Source: an uncultured Oscillospiraceae bacterium
GTDB lineage: Bacteria; Bacillota; Clostridia; Oscillospirales; Ruminococcaceae
Length of the DNA: 39,721 nucleotides
Assembly: GCA_934481385.1 (NCBI GenBank)
Contig: CAKSPD010000011.1
Location: forward strand, 1 to 39,721
Reading direction: 5' to 3'
Under the pieces are notes generated by a model. It had not been told where the DNA came from and did not search any database. It was given only the letters and a program-made list of their open reading frames with translations. Shown piece after piece: positions 31,365 to 39,425 of the stretch; the first letter of the stretch is position 1, and each line of letters begins with the position of its first letter. Position numbers and translations under genes: made by a program.

Positions 31365-31396
31365 ATAATCACCTGCTTTATAAAAGGATATAGTTA

Positions 31397-31425
31397 ATTT
31401 TATCATATTTTTATGAAATGTTCAA
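31397..31425 (-). promoter_or_regulatory. Promoter of the sensor-GGDEF gene
   Basis: TTGAAC (31425-31420), a 17-bp spacer, TAAAAT (31402-31397) with extended -10 TG. Confidence 0.6.
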
Positions 31426-31458
31426 GTATATTCATCAAAAATTATTTTTTAACAGCAA

Positions 31459-31489
31459 AAAAGCTTTCGGGAGGAAAACGAAAGCTTTT
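31459..31489 (-). terminator. Terminator of the MacB-like efflux operon
   Basis: AAAAGCTTTCG (31459-31469) and CGAAAGCTTTT (31479-31489) form a perfect 11-bp stem. On the minus strand the hairpin runs into a T run, ending the operon that stops at 31518. Confidence 0.85.
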
Positions 31490-31517
31490 CTGTATAAATT
31501 ATATAGGTTAGAAAATA

Positions 31518-32855
31518 TCAATCATATCTCAAAGCATCAATAGGATTCATTTTTGAAGCTTTGTTTGCCGGATAATATCCGAAGAATATACCTGTAAGCA
31601 TTGAGAATATAACAGATATTATAATAGCTGTAACAGACGGCTGAATGGATATTATAATAATGTCCATATAATCAGTATAGATATTGTTTACAAGATATGA
31701 AACAATCTTTCCGATAATAACACCGTTCAGTATACCTGTAATTATACCTATGATACCGCCTATAAGACAGATTATAACAGCCTCAACGACAAACTGGAGT
31801 CTTATAGATGAATTCTGAGCACCGAGAGCTTTTCGTATTCCGATTTCTTTCGTTCGTTCAATAATGCTGACAAGCATAATATTCATAACACCAACACCGC
31901 CTACTACAAGGGATATTGCAGCTATAACGGATATTGCAATTGTTATGACATTAAGAACGTTGTTAATCATTGAGAGCATAGATTGTTCATTTTCAACATA
32001 AACTGTCCAGTATTTATTATGCTGATACTGTTCTTCAAAGAATGTGCGGACATTTTCTTCAGCAACAGATGTATCATAATCTGTATTCCAGAGAATTACA
32101 GTATATTCATAAGTAGGATTTAAAATTCCTTTGAATTCATAGACTGTATCAAGAGGAATGAATACCGGTGTAACTTTATCGATTTCCTTTGAACCGGCAG
32201 GGAACTTTCCGAGTTTTGCCTCTGAATATTCATATACGCCGACAATTGTAAATTCCTGAATTTCAGCATTGTTTACAGAAAATGAAATACGTTTTCCTAT
32301 TGGATTTTCATTTTCACCGAAATACTGTTTTACAAATACATCAGATACAACAGCGGTATGTTTTCTTTCAGTATTGTCACGCTGGGTAATATTTCTTCCG
32401 CTTATAATTTCAATTTTTCCCTGTTCAAGATAACCATCAGTAACACCTGTCAGGGCAGTTTTGATATATTCATTTTTTGAATTTATTGTTTCACCGCTTG
32501 CATAGCTTTCTGACATTGCAATTTTAAACTGGTCAGGATATTTTTCAAGAAGTTCATTAAGCATATCATCAGTAATCATATCTTCATCAGTCATATAAAC
32601 AGAATCATCATATTCATCTGCTGTCATATCGCTGTTTTCTTCGTCATATGGTTTTGTAGTCAGTATAACATAGAAATAATTCATATTTATCTGTGCAAAA
32701 GTATTTTTAAGTGTCTGCTGAATAGAATTTCCGATAGTTGTAATAGTTATAACGGCACTTATACCGATAATAATTCCGAGCATTGTAAGCAGTGAACGCA
32801 TTTTATTTGCAGAGAGTGAAGAAAATGCAAGTCTGATACTTTCAATAAGTCCCAT
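31518..32855 (-). CDS. MacB/FtsX-type ABC transporter permease
   Basis: A 445-residue protein, GGGGTGA before ATG 32855. The N-terminal segment (IESIRLAFSSLSANKMRSLL then TMLGIIIGISAVITI) is the MacB_PCD start with the first membrane helix. A large extracytoplasmic domain follows (~residues 45-290), then three helices (VITIAISVIAAISLVVGGVG; IICLIGGIIGIITGILNGVI; AIIISVIFSMLTGIFFGYYP) ending NKASKMNPIDALRYD, a classic C-terminus. The motif VMNIMLVSIIERTKEIGIRK couples it to the ATPase. It overlaps the ATPase gene by 14 nt. With HlyD it makes a tripartite-like exporter of the Gram-positive MacAB/YknXYZ type. Confidence 0.92.
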   Translation of the reverse strand: MGLIESIRLAFSSLSANKMRSLLTMLGIIIGISAVITITTIGNSIQQTLKNTFAQINMNYFYVILTTKPYDEENSDMTADEYDDSVYMTDEDMITDDMLNELLEKYPDQFKIAMSESYASGETINSKNEYIKTALTGVTDGYLEQGKIEIISGRNITQRDNTERKHTAVVSDVFVKQYFGENENPIGKRISFSVNNAEIQEFTIVGVYEYSEAKLGKFPAGSKEIDKVTPVFIPLDTVYEFKGILNPTYEYTVILWNTDYDTSVAEENVRTFFEEQYQHNKYWTVYVENEQSMLSMINNVLNVITIAISVIAAISLVVGGVGVMNIMLVSIIERTKEIGIRKALGAQNSSIRLQFVVEAVIICLIGGIIGIITGILNGVIIGKIVSYLVNNIYTDYMDIIIISIQPSVTAIIISVIFSMLTGIFFGYYPANKASKMNPIDALRYD

Positions 32856-33552
32856 TTCTTTTCACCCCCGTATCTGAAATTACAGAACCATCGCTTATAG
32901 TAACAATTCTTTCTGTTTCCTGAGCAAGTTCGGGACTGTGAGTTATAAGAACGATAGTTTTTCCGTCCTGTTTGTGAAGCTTATGGAATATATCCATAAC
33001 AAGTCTGCCTGTTTTGGTATCCAATGCACCGGTAGGTTCATCAGCAAGCAGAATTGAAGGATTGTTTGCCATAGCTCTTGCAATTGCAACACGCTGTTTC
33101 TGACCGCCTGAAAGTTCATTCGGCTGATGTGTATATCTTTCTTTCATACCGACAAGCTCAAGCAGTTTCATAGCACGTTCAGAACGTTCATGTCTTGGAA
33201 CTCCTGCATAAAGCATAGGAAGTTCAACATTTTTAAGTGCGTTGGTTCTTGGAATCAGATTGAAAGTCTGGAAAACAAATCCTATTTCAGAATTTCTTAT
33301 ACGGCTGAGCTGTTTGTCGCTGAAAGTGCTTATATCAGTACCGTTGAGAAAATAAGTTCCTTCAGTAGCTCTGTCCAAAGCACCAATAATATTCATAAGT
33401 GTACTTTTTCCTGAACCTGAAGCACCGACTATTGAAACAAATTCGCCTTCGTGGACATCGAGTGATATTCCGTTTAAAATCTGGAGTTCATTCGGCTGAC
33501 CTATATAATAGCGTTTTATTATATTTTTCATAGATATGACAGTTTTACTCAT
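32842..33552 (-). CDS. ABC transporter ATP-binding protein (MacB/LolD type)
   Basis: A 236-residue protein. The ATG at 33552 is favoured; the frame opens at 33612 but would overlap the HlyD gene by 68 nt. Walker A G43-ASGSGKST51, Q-loop in IGFVFQTFNLIPRTNALKNV, signature NELSGGQKQRVAIARAMANN, Walker B SILLADEPTGALD and H-loop LITHSPELA are all intact. It powers the permease at 31518-32855. The start overlaps the stop of the HlyD gene (ATGAGTAA). Confidence 0.93.
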   Translation of the reverse strand: MSKTVISMKNIIKRYYIGQPNELQILNGISLDVHEGEFVSIVGASGSGKSTLMNIIGALDRATEGTYFLNGTDISTFSDKQLSRIRNSEIGFVFQTFNLIPRTNALKNVELPMLYAGVPRHERSERAMKLLELVGMKERYTHQPNELSGGQKQRVAIARAMANNPSILLADEPTGALDTKTGRLVMDIFHKLHKQDGKTIVLITHSPELAQETERIVTISDGSVISDTGVKRNGTY

Positions 33553-34963
33553 TTGCAGTTTCCTCAATCCTGATAGTTCTTCCGTCATGCATAGACTGCG
33601 GGGAAAGTACAATCAAGTCACCCTCTTTTATTTCGGAGGAAATAATCTCTGTGTAATAATCGGATTCCATACCTTTTTCGATTGTTACAGCCTCTGATTT
33701 ATAAGAACCGTCTGACTGCTGTCTTGCAATATATATTATATTATCCTCTGAAACAGCATCATAAGGAACAGCAAGAACATTATCCTTTTCGTCTGTGATG
33801 ATTTTAACCTTTGCATTCATACCAATAAGGAGTGAAGTATCAGAATCATCAACAGTTATTTCGGCTGTATATCCTCCCTCTGTCTGTGTTGCAGGGTCAG
33901 CACCGCTGAATATATTTACAACCTTTGAAACAGTTCCCTTAAATTCCTTATCGCCTGTTGCATCTGTTTTGATAGTTGCTTTCATACCTTCTTTGACATT
34001 GAGAATATCAGCTTCTTTAATCTGAACATTTATTTTAAGGTTTGAATTGCTTTCGATAGTCATAATAGCATCAGTAGCGGGGATACTTCCTTCAGCAACA
34101 CTGAGAGAAGTTATTATTCCATCTCTCGGAGCTTTTACAGTGCAGTCTTCAATTTTCTGAGCAAGTTTTTCAAGCTGTGTCTGAGAAGAATTGTCTGTAT
34201 TGAATTTTTCTGAATCTATGGTATCCTGTATAGTCTGAATAGAAGAATCAGCTGTTCTTTCAGAAGTTTCATACGAATCCTGTGCAGTCTGAACAGCATC
34301 ATCATATGTGCTTAACTGGCTTTCAAGAGTATCACGTTCTGTTTCTGTTGATGTAAAGAGCTGTAAGGTTTCCTGATATTCCTGATATACAAGTTCATCA
34401 CCTGATTCCTGAAACTGATTGTACAGGCTGTCTTTTTTTTCGGAATATTCATTGCATTTTCCGATAAGGTCATTATATTTCTGATAAGCTTTGTCACGGG
34501 CATCAACAGCACTGTCAATAGCTCTCTGAGCCTGAGCAAGAACAGCATCTTTTTCTTTCTGAGCATTAAGCAGATTTCTTTGGTTTATCTCGTGTGTATT
34601 CCGGTTCATTTCCTGAGTTTTTTCAACAGTTTCTTTCAGTGAATTATATTCGTCCTGAAAATCGGAACTGTCAAAAGTACAAAGAACATCACCTTTTTTC
34701 ACAGAATCGCCAATACTTACATTAAGGGTTTTGATTTTTGAATTTACAGTGCTTGTAATTTTAACGAGGTTATCTCCCTCAACATTTCCTGATACACTTA
34801 TACTGTTTACAAGATTCTGCTTTTCAATTAAAGCAGTATCAGTTACAGGAGCTGAAACATTGCTTTCTGATGGTGATTTTGAAAAACAAGATGTCAGTAT
34901 TACCACAATAATGACAATAACAACTACAATTGAAATAATAATCAGAGGTTTTCTTTTTTTCAT
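33545..34963 (-). CDS. HlyD/MacA-like efflux adaptor, probable lipoprotein
   Basis: A 472-residue protein. N-terminal positive region (MKKRKP), a strong hydrophobic helix (IIISIVVVIVIIVVILTS) and a possible lipobox LTSC. Then a barrel-sandwich segment (KITSTVNSKIKTLNVSIGDS and KKGDVLCTFDSSDF), a long coiled-coil hairpin (~100-265) rich in Gln/Asp/Glu, the second lipoyl half (VKAPRDGIITSLSVAEGS), and a beta-barrel region with NVLAVPYDAVSEDNIIYIAR. It should sit on the outer face of the membrane and work with the ATPase and permease downstream. The operon promoter lies ~75 nt upstream; AAAGGAG precedes the start. Confidence 0.9.
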   Translation of the reverse strand: MKKRKPLIIISIVVVIVIIVVILTSCFSKSPSESNVSAPVTDTALIEKQNLVNSISVSGNVEGDNLVKITSTVNSKIKTLNVSIGDSVKKGDVLCTFDSSDFQDEYNSLKETVEKTQEMNRNTHEINQRNLLNAQKEKDAVLAQAQRAIDSAVDARDKAYQKYNDLIGKCNEYSEKKDSLYNQFQESGDELVYQEYQETLQLFTSTETERDTLESQLSTYDDAVQTAQDSYETSERTADSSIQTIQDTIDSEKFNTDNSSQTQLEKLAQKIEDCTVKAPRDGIITSLSVAEGSIPATDAIMTIESNSNLKINVQIKEADILNVKEGMKATIKTDATGDKEFKGTVSKVVNIFSGADPATQTEGGYTAEITVDDSDTSLLIGMNAKVKIITDEKDNVLAVPYDAVSEDNIIYIARQQSDGSYKSEAVTIEKGMESDYYTEIISSEIKEGDLIVLSPQSMHDGRTIRIEETANE

Positions 34964-34988
34964 ATTTTAAAATACTCCTTTATTTATT

Positions 34989-35041
34989 GTATTAATCGAT
35001 TAGTACAGTGTTATAATAACACAATATTTTTATTTTGTCAA
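34989..35041 (-). promoter_or_regulatory. Promoter of the efflux operon with two palindromic operators
   Basis: TTGACA (35041-35036), a 17-bp spacer, TATTAT (35018-35013). The palindrome GTGTTATAATAACAC (35008-35022) is perfect around one central base and covers the -10. A second near-perfect palindrome, GTATTAATCGATTAGTAC (34989-35006), lies just downstream. Both look like repressor sites of TetR/MarR or similar type. No regulator gene is next to the operon. Confidence 0.75.
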
Positions 35042-35063
35042 GAGATTTCTGAAAATTTTTTCC

Positions 35064-35105
35064 GCAAAAAAAGCAGTGAGCTTTTCTTTAAGCCTCACCG
35101 CTTTT
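35064..35105 (-). terminator. Terminator after the potassium transporter gene
   Basis: Imperfect stem between AAAAGCAGTGAGCTT (from 35069) and AAGCCTCACCGCTTTT (35090-35105), with one mismatch and one bulge. On the minus strand a T run follows (35070-35064). Confidence 0.75.
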
Positions 35106-35109
35106 ATAA

Positions 35110-36453
35110 TCAGCCTATTAATATTTTTCCGACAGGTCTTTCAAGAGGGGAGCGGTCTTTCTTTTCAGCAAGAACCATAACCATTGACATACCGCCTATT
35201 CTTCCGGTATACATCAGAAGTGCAATTATTATTTTTGAAACAATACTCATTGAAGGAGTCATATTCATTGAAAGTCCTACGGTAGCTATTGCAGATATTG
35301 TTTCATAGAATATTTCACGCATACCAAATGGTTCAATAGCACATATTATAAATGATGAAACAATTACAGCAGATATATAAACACATACAATAGAACCAGC
35401 CTGCTTTACTGCGGAAGTATCAAGTCTTTTCTTGAAAGCTACAATATTATCATTGTTTCTTGCAAAACAGAAATTGCTTATAATAAATACTGCAAAAGTC
35501 GTTGTTTTTATTCCTCCGGCAGTAGAACCTGAAGAACCTCCGATAAGCATCAGAACTGATGAAATTATACTTCCTGAGTTGCTTAAATCAGCCTGTTGTA
35601 CTGTAAAAAATCCCGCAGTTCTTGTTGTTGCAGACTGAAAAAATGAACATAAAATCTGATTTGGTATGCTCATTCCTGCAAAGGCGTGATTTTTTTCAGT
35701 AAAGAAAAATACAACAGTTCCACCGAAAAGAAGTATAAAAGATGTTGTGATTACTATTTTTGTATGCAGACTGTAATTTTTGAAATGAAACTTGTTTTTA
35801 AGCAGGTCATTCCAGACAAGAAATCCAAGACCTCCCATAGTTATCAGAAAAATGAGTGTAAGATTTACAAGCCAGTCATCAGAATAATCTGTAAATGAAG
35901 TTTCTCCGAATTGTCCCATAAGGTCAAATCCGGCATTGCAGAATGCTGATATTGAATGAAAAACAGCATACCATATTCCTTTTTTTATGCCCATCTGTCC
36001 GCAAAAACGGAACGAAAGCAGAACTGCTCCCACAAATTCAAACAGAAAAGTTCCTGCAAAGATACTTTTTAAAAGTTTGTTGATACCGTCCATTTCAATA
36101 CTTCCGGCAGATTGCATAAGCAATCGGCGTTCGTGAAGTGATGTTCCTTTTTTTCGGAGTAGCGAAAGCATAACTATTATTGTCATAAATCCGAGTCCGC
36201 CGATTTGTATCATACATAAAATTACAAGCTGTCCGAAAAGTGACCAGTGTGAATAAGTATCATATACAGAAAGTCCGGTTACACATGTTGAGCTTACCGC
36301 AGTAAACAGACTGTTTATAAACGGCGTTACAGTTCTGTTTCTTGATGCTATCGGCAGTGTCAGCAATACAGAGCCTATTAAAATTATAACAGCAAAGCTC
36401 AATGCTATTATTCGGGTGTGAGTGAATTTTTTTTTGATAATATTAAACATCAT
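35110..36453 (-). CDS. TrkH/KtrB-family potassium uptake channel subunit
   Basis: 447 residues from ATG 36453 (ATG 36450 also possible; both are within 5-8 nt of GGAG, and the TTG at 36456 is disfavoured). Four pore repeats are visible through their selectivity-filter-like loops: SSTCVTGLSVYD, SISAFCNAGFDLMGQ, ATTRTAGFFTVQ and AIATVGLSMN. TAGGIKTTTFAV marks the gating region. Around eight or more membrane helices surround them. Such channels need a cytosolic RCK subunit (TrkA/KtrA); none is in this window, so it is an orphan here. The neighbours do not suggest a shared job. Confidence 0.9.
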   Translation of the reverse strand: MMFNIIKKKFTHTRIIALSFAVIILIGSVLLTLPIASRNRTVTPFINSLFTAVSSTCVTGLSVYDTYSHWSLFGQLVILCMIQIGGLGFMTIIVMLSLLRKKGTSLHERRLLMQSAGSIEMDGINKLLKSIFAGTFLFEFVGAVLLSFRFCGQMGIKKGIWYAVFHSISAFCNAGFDLMGQFGETSFTDYSDDWLVNLTLIFLITMGGLGFLVWNDLLKNKFHFKNYSLHTKIVITTSFILLFGGTVVFFFTEKNHAFAGMSIPNQILCSFFQSATTRTAGFFTVQQADLSNSGSIISSVLMLIGGSSGSTAGGIKTTTFAVFIISNFCFARNNDNIVAFKKRLDTSAVKQAGSIVCVYISAVIVSSFIICAIEPFGMREIFYETISAIATVGLSMNMTPSMSIVSKIIIALLMYTGRIGGMSMVMVLAEKKDRSPLERPVGKILIG

Positions 36454-36612
36454 CAATCTCCTTATTTAATTATACTCTTATATGATTATATATTATATGT
36501 TCCGCAAGTGCAATATCTTTTTATCTTTAACGCCATAATTTTACAAAACTTCGGCACTTTGCACAACGAACTGATTTGCTATAATTAAATAAAAAAAATA
36601 TGTCTGAACCTC
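36454..36612. other. Non-coding region upstream of the potassium transporter
   Basis: AT-rich and without an ORF. On the minus strand it contains a TATAAT-like box near 36470, and GTGCAA/TTGCAC complementary segments about 55 nt apart that could fold, but I do not see the conserved core of a c-di-AMP riboswitch. No other feature recognised. Confidence 0.35.
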
Positions 36613-36641
36613 TTGACAAATTTCAATCTTTAGTATATAAT
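36613..36641 (+). promoter_or_regulatory. Promoter of tRNA-Thr
   Basis: TTGACA (36613-36618), 17-bp spacer, TATAAT (36636-36641), 10 nt before the mature 5' end. Confidence 0.85.
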
Positions 36642-36650
36642 AATATTGTT

Positions 36651-36726
36651 GCTGATGTGGCACAGTAGGTAGCGCAACGCCTTGGTAAGGCGTAGGTCGA
36701 CGGTTCAAATCCGTTCATCAGCTCCA
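36651..36726 (+). tRNA. tRNA-Thr(GGT)
   Basis: 76 nt with CCA encoded. Acceptor stem GCTGATG/CATCAGC, discriminator T, anticodon stem ACGCC/GGCGT with loop TTGGTAA giving anticodon GGT (reads ACC/ACU). T arm CGG TTCAAAT CCG is present. It has its own promoter and terminator and is a single-gene unit. Confidence 0.95.
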
Positions 36727-36730
36727 TTAA

Positions 36731-36765
36731 AAAGTCCGGAAAATTTTAGGTTTCCGGACTTTTTT
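36731..36765 (+). terminator. Terminator of tRNA-Thr
   Basis: AAAGTCCGGAAA (36731-36742) pairs with TTTCCGGACTTT (36751-36762) across an 8-nt loop, followed by TTT. Confidence 0.9.
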
Positions 36766-36847
36766 GTTATGTTTTCAATTGAAAATTCAAGATATAAATT
36801 TTTAAGGATTAAAATCACTTTTTTCTGAAATATCTGATTAATAATTA

Positions 36848-36876
36848 TTGACAATCTTTTTTTGTTGTGATATAAT
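36848..36876 (+). promoter_or_regulatory. Sigma-A promoter of the PLP enzyme gene
   Basis: TTGACA (36848-36853), 17-bp spacer, TATAAT (36871-36876) with extended -10 TG at 36868-36869. The leader is only about 35 nt, too short for an S-box or T-box riboswitch. Confidence 0.85.
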
Positions 36877-36917
36877 ATAGTAATCCTATAAAAATAATAT
36901 GAAATGAGGAATATATT

Positions 36918-38111
36918 ATGAGCAAGCAAATTTATGGAAATGAATATGGATTTCAGACCAGAGCAGTACATACTGGCAATGCCATTGACGGTGAAACAGG
37001 AGCAATAAAGCGACCTATTACAATGGCAAACAGTTATGAGCTTCCTTATGACCCAAGTGAACTGAACTGGAGCAGTGCAGGAAAAAATCTTTATACCAGA
37101 AACGGTGGCTCTAATCAGCAGTATTTACAGGAACGCCTTGCCTCACTTGAAGGAGGCGAAGACTGCATTGTACTTGCAAGCGGTGTTGCAGCACTTTCCG
37201 GTTTGTTTTTCGCATTACTTGAAAGCGGTGACCATGTGATATTTTCAAGTGTAACATATATTGCAGTATATCGTCTGTTAAACGAATTGTTTAAAAATAA
37301 ATTTAACGTTGAAACAACAATTGTAGACACTTCTGACTTGGAAGCAGTTAAAAAGGCTGTCAGACCAAATACAAAATTAATCCATATTGAAACTCCTGGA
37401 AATCCTACATTGACAATTTCAGATATTCGTGCAATTGCTGAAATTGCTCACGAAAACGGAGTATTATTGTCTGTTGACAATACTTTTGCCTCTCCATATA
37501 ATCAGCGTCCGATAGAACTGGGAGCAGATTTTACAGTAGAAAGTCTGACAAAATATATAAACGGACATGGAGATGCAATGGGAGGAGCAATTATTGGAAA
37601 AAAGAAATATCTTGATATTATCAGAGCTCAATCACAGATAAATCTTGGCGGAACAATTAGCCCTTTTAATGCATGGCTTATTATGCGTGGTTCAGTTACA
37701 CTTCCGCTTCGTATGAAACAGCATAATGAAAATGCCATGAAAGTTGCGGAATATCTCAAAACAGTGAAAGGAGTAAGTTTTGTTGCTTATCCAGGACTGA
37801 ACAATCATAAAGGACATGATATTGCAAAATCACAAATGAATCCAGGGTTTGGTGGTGTACTTTCATTTGGATTAAATGCTGGTCATGATACATATAACAG
37901 ATTTGTCAGCCATTTAAAAGTAATCACTTCTGCCGTATCTCTGGGACATGATGAAAGTCTTATTGTATTCCTTGGTGAAAATGATGAAAGGCAATATCTT
38001 TATCCAGAAGAATTTCATAACGGATTTTTGCGTTTCAGTGTTGGCATTGAGGATATTGAAGATATTATTGCTGATTTGAATCAGGCTTTTGAAAAGGAAG
38101 GATTACTTTAA
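36918..38111 (+). CDS. PLP-dependent Cys/Met metabolism enzyme (cystathionine gamma-synthase/methionine gamma-lyase family)
   Basis: A 397-residue protein, ATGAGGAATATATT leader with GAGG before ATG 36918. Family landmarks: FQTRAVHTGNAID at the N-terminus, NLYTRNGGSNQQYLQERLAS, LASGVAALSGLFFALLESGD (PLP phosphate site), IHIETPGNPTLT, VDNTFASPYNQRPIELGADF and the Schiff-base lysine K212 in ESLTKYINGHGDAMGG. The C-terminus FLRFSVGIEDIEDIIADL is typical. It could be a gamma-synthase, a gamma- or beta-lyase, or an O-acetylhomoserine sulfhydrylase; the sequence alone does not decide. The family's usual length is 380-430. No terminator is seen after it. The gap 38112-38191 holds nothing recognisable. 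Confidence 0.9.
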   Translation: MSKQIYGNEYGFQTRAVHTGNAIDGETGAIKRPITMANSYELPYDPSELNWSSAGKNLYTRNGGSNQQYLQERLASLEGGEDCIVLASGVAALSGLFFALLESGDHVIFSSVTYIAVYRLLNELFKNKFNVETTIVDTSDLEAVKKAVRPNTKLIHIETPGNPTLTISDIRAIAEIAHENGVLLSVDNTFASPYNQRPIELGADFTVESLTKYINGHGDAMGGAIIGKKKYLDIIRAQSQINLGGTISPFNAWLIMRGSVTLPLRMKQHNENAMKVAEYLKTVKGVSFVAYPGLNNHKGHDIAKSQMNPGFGGVLSFGLNAGHDTYNRFVSHLKVITSAVSLGHDESLIVFLGENDERQYLYPEEFHNGFLRFSVGIEDIEDIIADLNQAFEKEGLL

Positions 38112-38191
38112 CCATGTTGAATCAATTTTAAAGGATAGAAATGGTTTGTTGTTGAAATTTTGTCCGCAGGCTCATCGTCTGTATTTTAATC

Positions 38192-38425
38192 GGTAGTTGG
38201 AATACATTTGTTGAAAAAAATTATTTAAAGAATTTTGTCAAGAAAAACAATGATGGAACATATGGCAAACCAGAGGAACTATGGGAAGGTCATTTCGGTG
38301 GTGCAGTATTGCCTGAAACTACTGACCAGTGTAATGAATACTTCAAAAATGTCCATGATTGGATATTAAAACGTGGATGTATTATGGTTGAAGCAATGCA
38401 CAAAAGAATTATAGAAATGGAGTAA
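38192..38425 (+). pseudogene. C-terminal fragment of an unidentified protein
   Basis: An open frame with no start or ribosome site reads GSWNTFVEKNYLKNFVKKNN, then TYGKPEELWEGHFGGAVLPE, and a helix with VHDWILKRGCIMVEAMHKRI, ending in TAA at 38423-38425. The composition and the WEGHFGG, TTDQCN and RGCIMVE motifs look like a real soluble protein. I do not recognise the family with confidence. The phosphoesterase begins 5 nt after its stop, so the two were once an operon and the 5' part has been lost. Confidence 0.5.
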
Positions 38426-38430
38426 AATAT

Positions 38431-39093
38431 ATGAAAATTTTTGCAATGAGTGACATTCACGGCTCTCCCGTAGAATTTGAAGAAGCTCTGGAACTTGTAG
38501 ACCTTTCTGGTGATAATATGCTTATTCTGTGTGGCGACTATGTCCATGGCTATGACAGCTATTCTGTGCTGGACAGAATTATTGCATTACAGGAGGAGTA
38601 CGGCAGTGACAAAGTAATCGCTCTGATGGGCAATCACGAAGAAATGGTGATGAATGGTATGTGGTCTATTACAGAGCAGGAAGATATAGAATGTGATGAA
38701 GCCCGTGAGGACAAATACATAAACTGGATGTATAATCTTCCGCGTTATTATGCAACGGATACGCAGATTTTTTGTCATGCAGGCGTATGTGAGGAGGCAG
38801 GAGAAACATGGGAATGGAGTACAACTGATTATGAATATACTGAGCAATTTCCTGCAAGAACAGGAAAGTTCTGTATGGATATTATCGCAGGTCATGTCGG
38901 AACGTATTCCATTGCAGATAATCCGTATTTTCATGATATTTATTATGACGGTGAAAGTCATTACTATCTTGATGGAACTGTACATAAAAGCGGTGTAATT
39001 CCAGTGCTGATGTATGATACCAATACGAAAAGATATTATCAGATGAGCAAAAATACCGCAATACCGATTCTGCCTTATGATGAGGAGTACTGA
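38431..39093 (+). CDS. Calcineurin-like metallophosphoesterase
   Basis: A 220-residue protein; GGAG (38419-38422) is 8 nt before ATG 38431. The five metal motifs are present: MSDIHG (D8, H10), LILCGDYVHG (D36), ALMGNHEEM (N68, H69), IFCHAGV and AGHVGT. This is the PPP/ApaH-like signature, so a dinuclear metal phosphatase or diadenosine-tetraphosphatase-type activity is likely; the substrate is open. It follows directly on the truncated ORF at 38192-38425 and seems to have no promoter of its own apart from that of the PLP enzyme upstream. No signal peptide. Confidence 0.88.
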   Translation: MKIFAMSDIHGSPVEFEEALELVDLSGDNMLILCGDYVHGYDSYSVLDRIIALQEEYGSDKVIALMGNHEEMVMNGMWSITEQEDIECDEAREDKYINWMYNLPRYYATDTQIFCHAGVCEEAGETWEWSTTDYEYTEQFPARTGKFCMDIIAGHVGTYSIADNPYFHDIYYDGESHYYLDGTVHKSGVIPVLMYDTNTKRYYQMSKNTAIPILPYDEEY

Positions 39094-39257
39094 GAAAGAG
39101 ATGATATAATATAAATAGAAATTTATTTCGCCTATGCAAGATATTGAATTGGATAATTCCTGTTTTTGGGATTTCATTTCTTGTGTGTAATAGGGATATG
39201 TCTGATTATACTTCATACACCGCATTTGCTTTTGCAAGCAAGATATTACTCTAATTA
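39094..39257. other. Non-coding or decayed region after the phosphoesterase gene
   Basis: Contains a short frame MSDYTSYTAFAFASKILL ending at 39254 that looks like the tail of a larger lost ORF. No promoter, terminator or RNA is evident. Confidence 0.3.
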
Positions 39258-39425
39258 GTGAAACGCTCCAATAGATATAAAAGAAAACACAACTATAAGC
39301 TTGATAGTGAAGTAGATAATGCTATTTCTAAAATTGCAACCACAAGAAATTTTCGTGAAAAACAAGAAGCTGAACTTGAACATACTAAATACATGAGAGA
39401 ACAATATGGTTATAAAGATGAATAA
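39258..39425 (+). CDS. Short ORF, probably a remnant (55 codons)
   Basis: GTG at 39258 with no good ribosome site encodes a highly charged helical peptide (KRSNRYKRKHNYKLDSEVDN; TRNFREKQEAELEHTKYMRE) ending KDE and TAA at 39423-39425. I recognise no family. The charged coiled-coil-like content and lack of start signal suggest the C-terminus of a longer gene truncated at its 5' side. Confidence 0.35.
   Translation: MKRSNRYKRKHNYKLDSEVDNAISKIATTRNFREKQEAELEHTKYMREQYGYKDE

Noticed and set aside
36454..36612. c-di-AMP (ydaO-type) riboswitch upstream of the potassium transporter
   Set aside because: Conserved core elements are not present; only weak complementary segments are seen.
36651..36770. 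tRNA-Thr 3' end as a phage or island attachment site
   Set aside because: I found no second copy of the tRNA 3' end in the window and no integrase gene, and the terminator follows directly.
36877..36917. S-box or T-box leader for the Cys/Met enzyme
   Set aside because: The leader is about 35 nt, far too short, and has no conserved stems.
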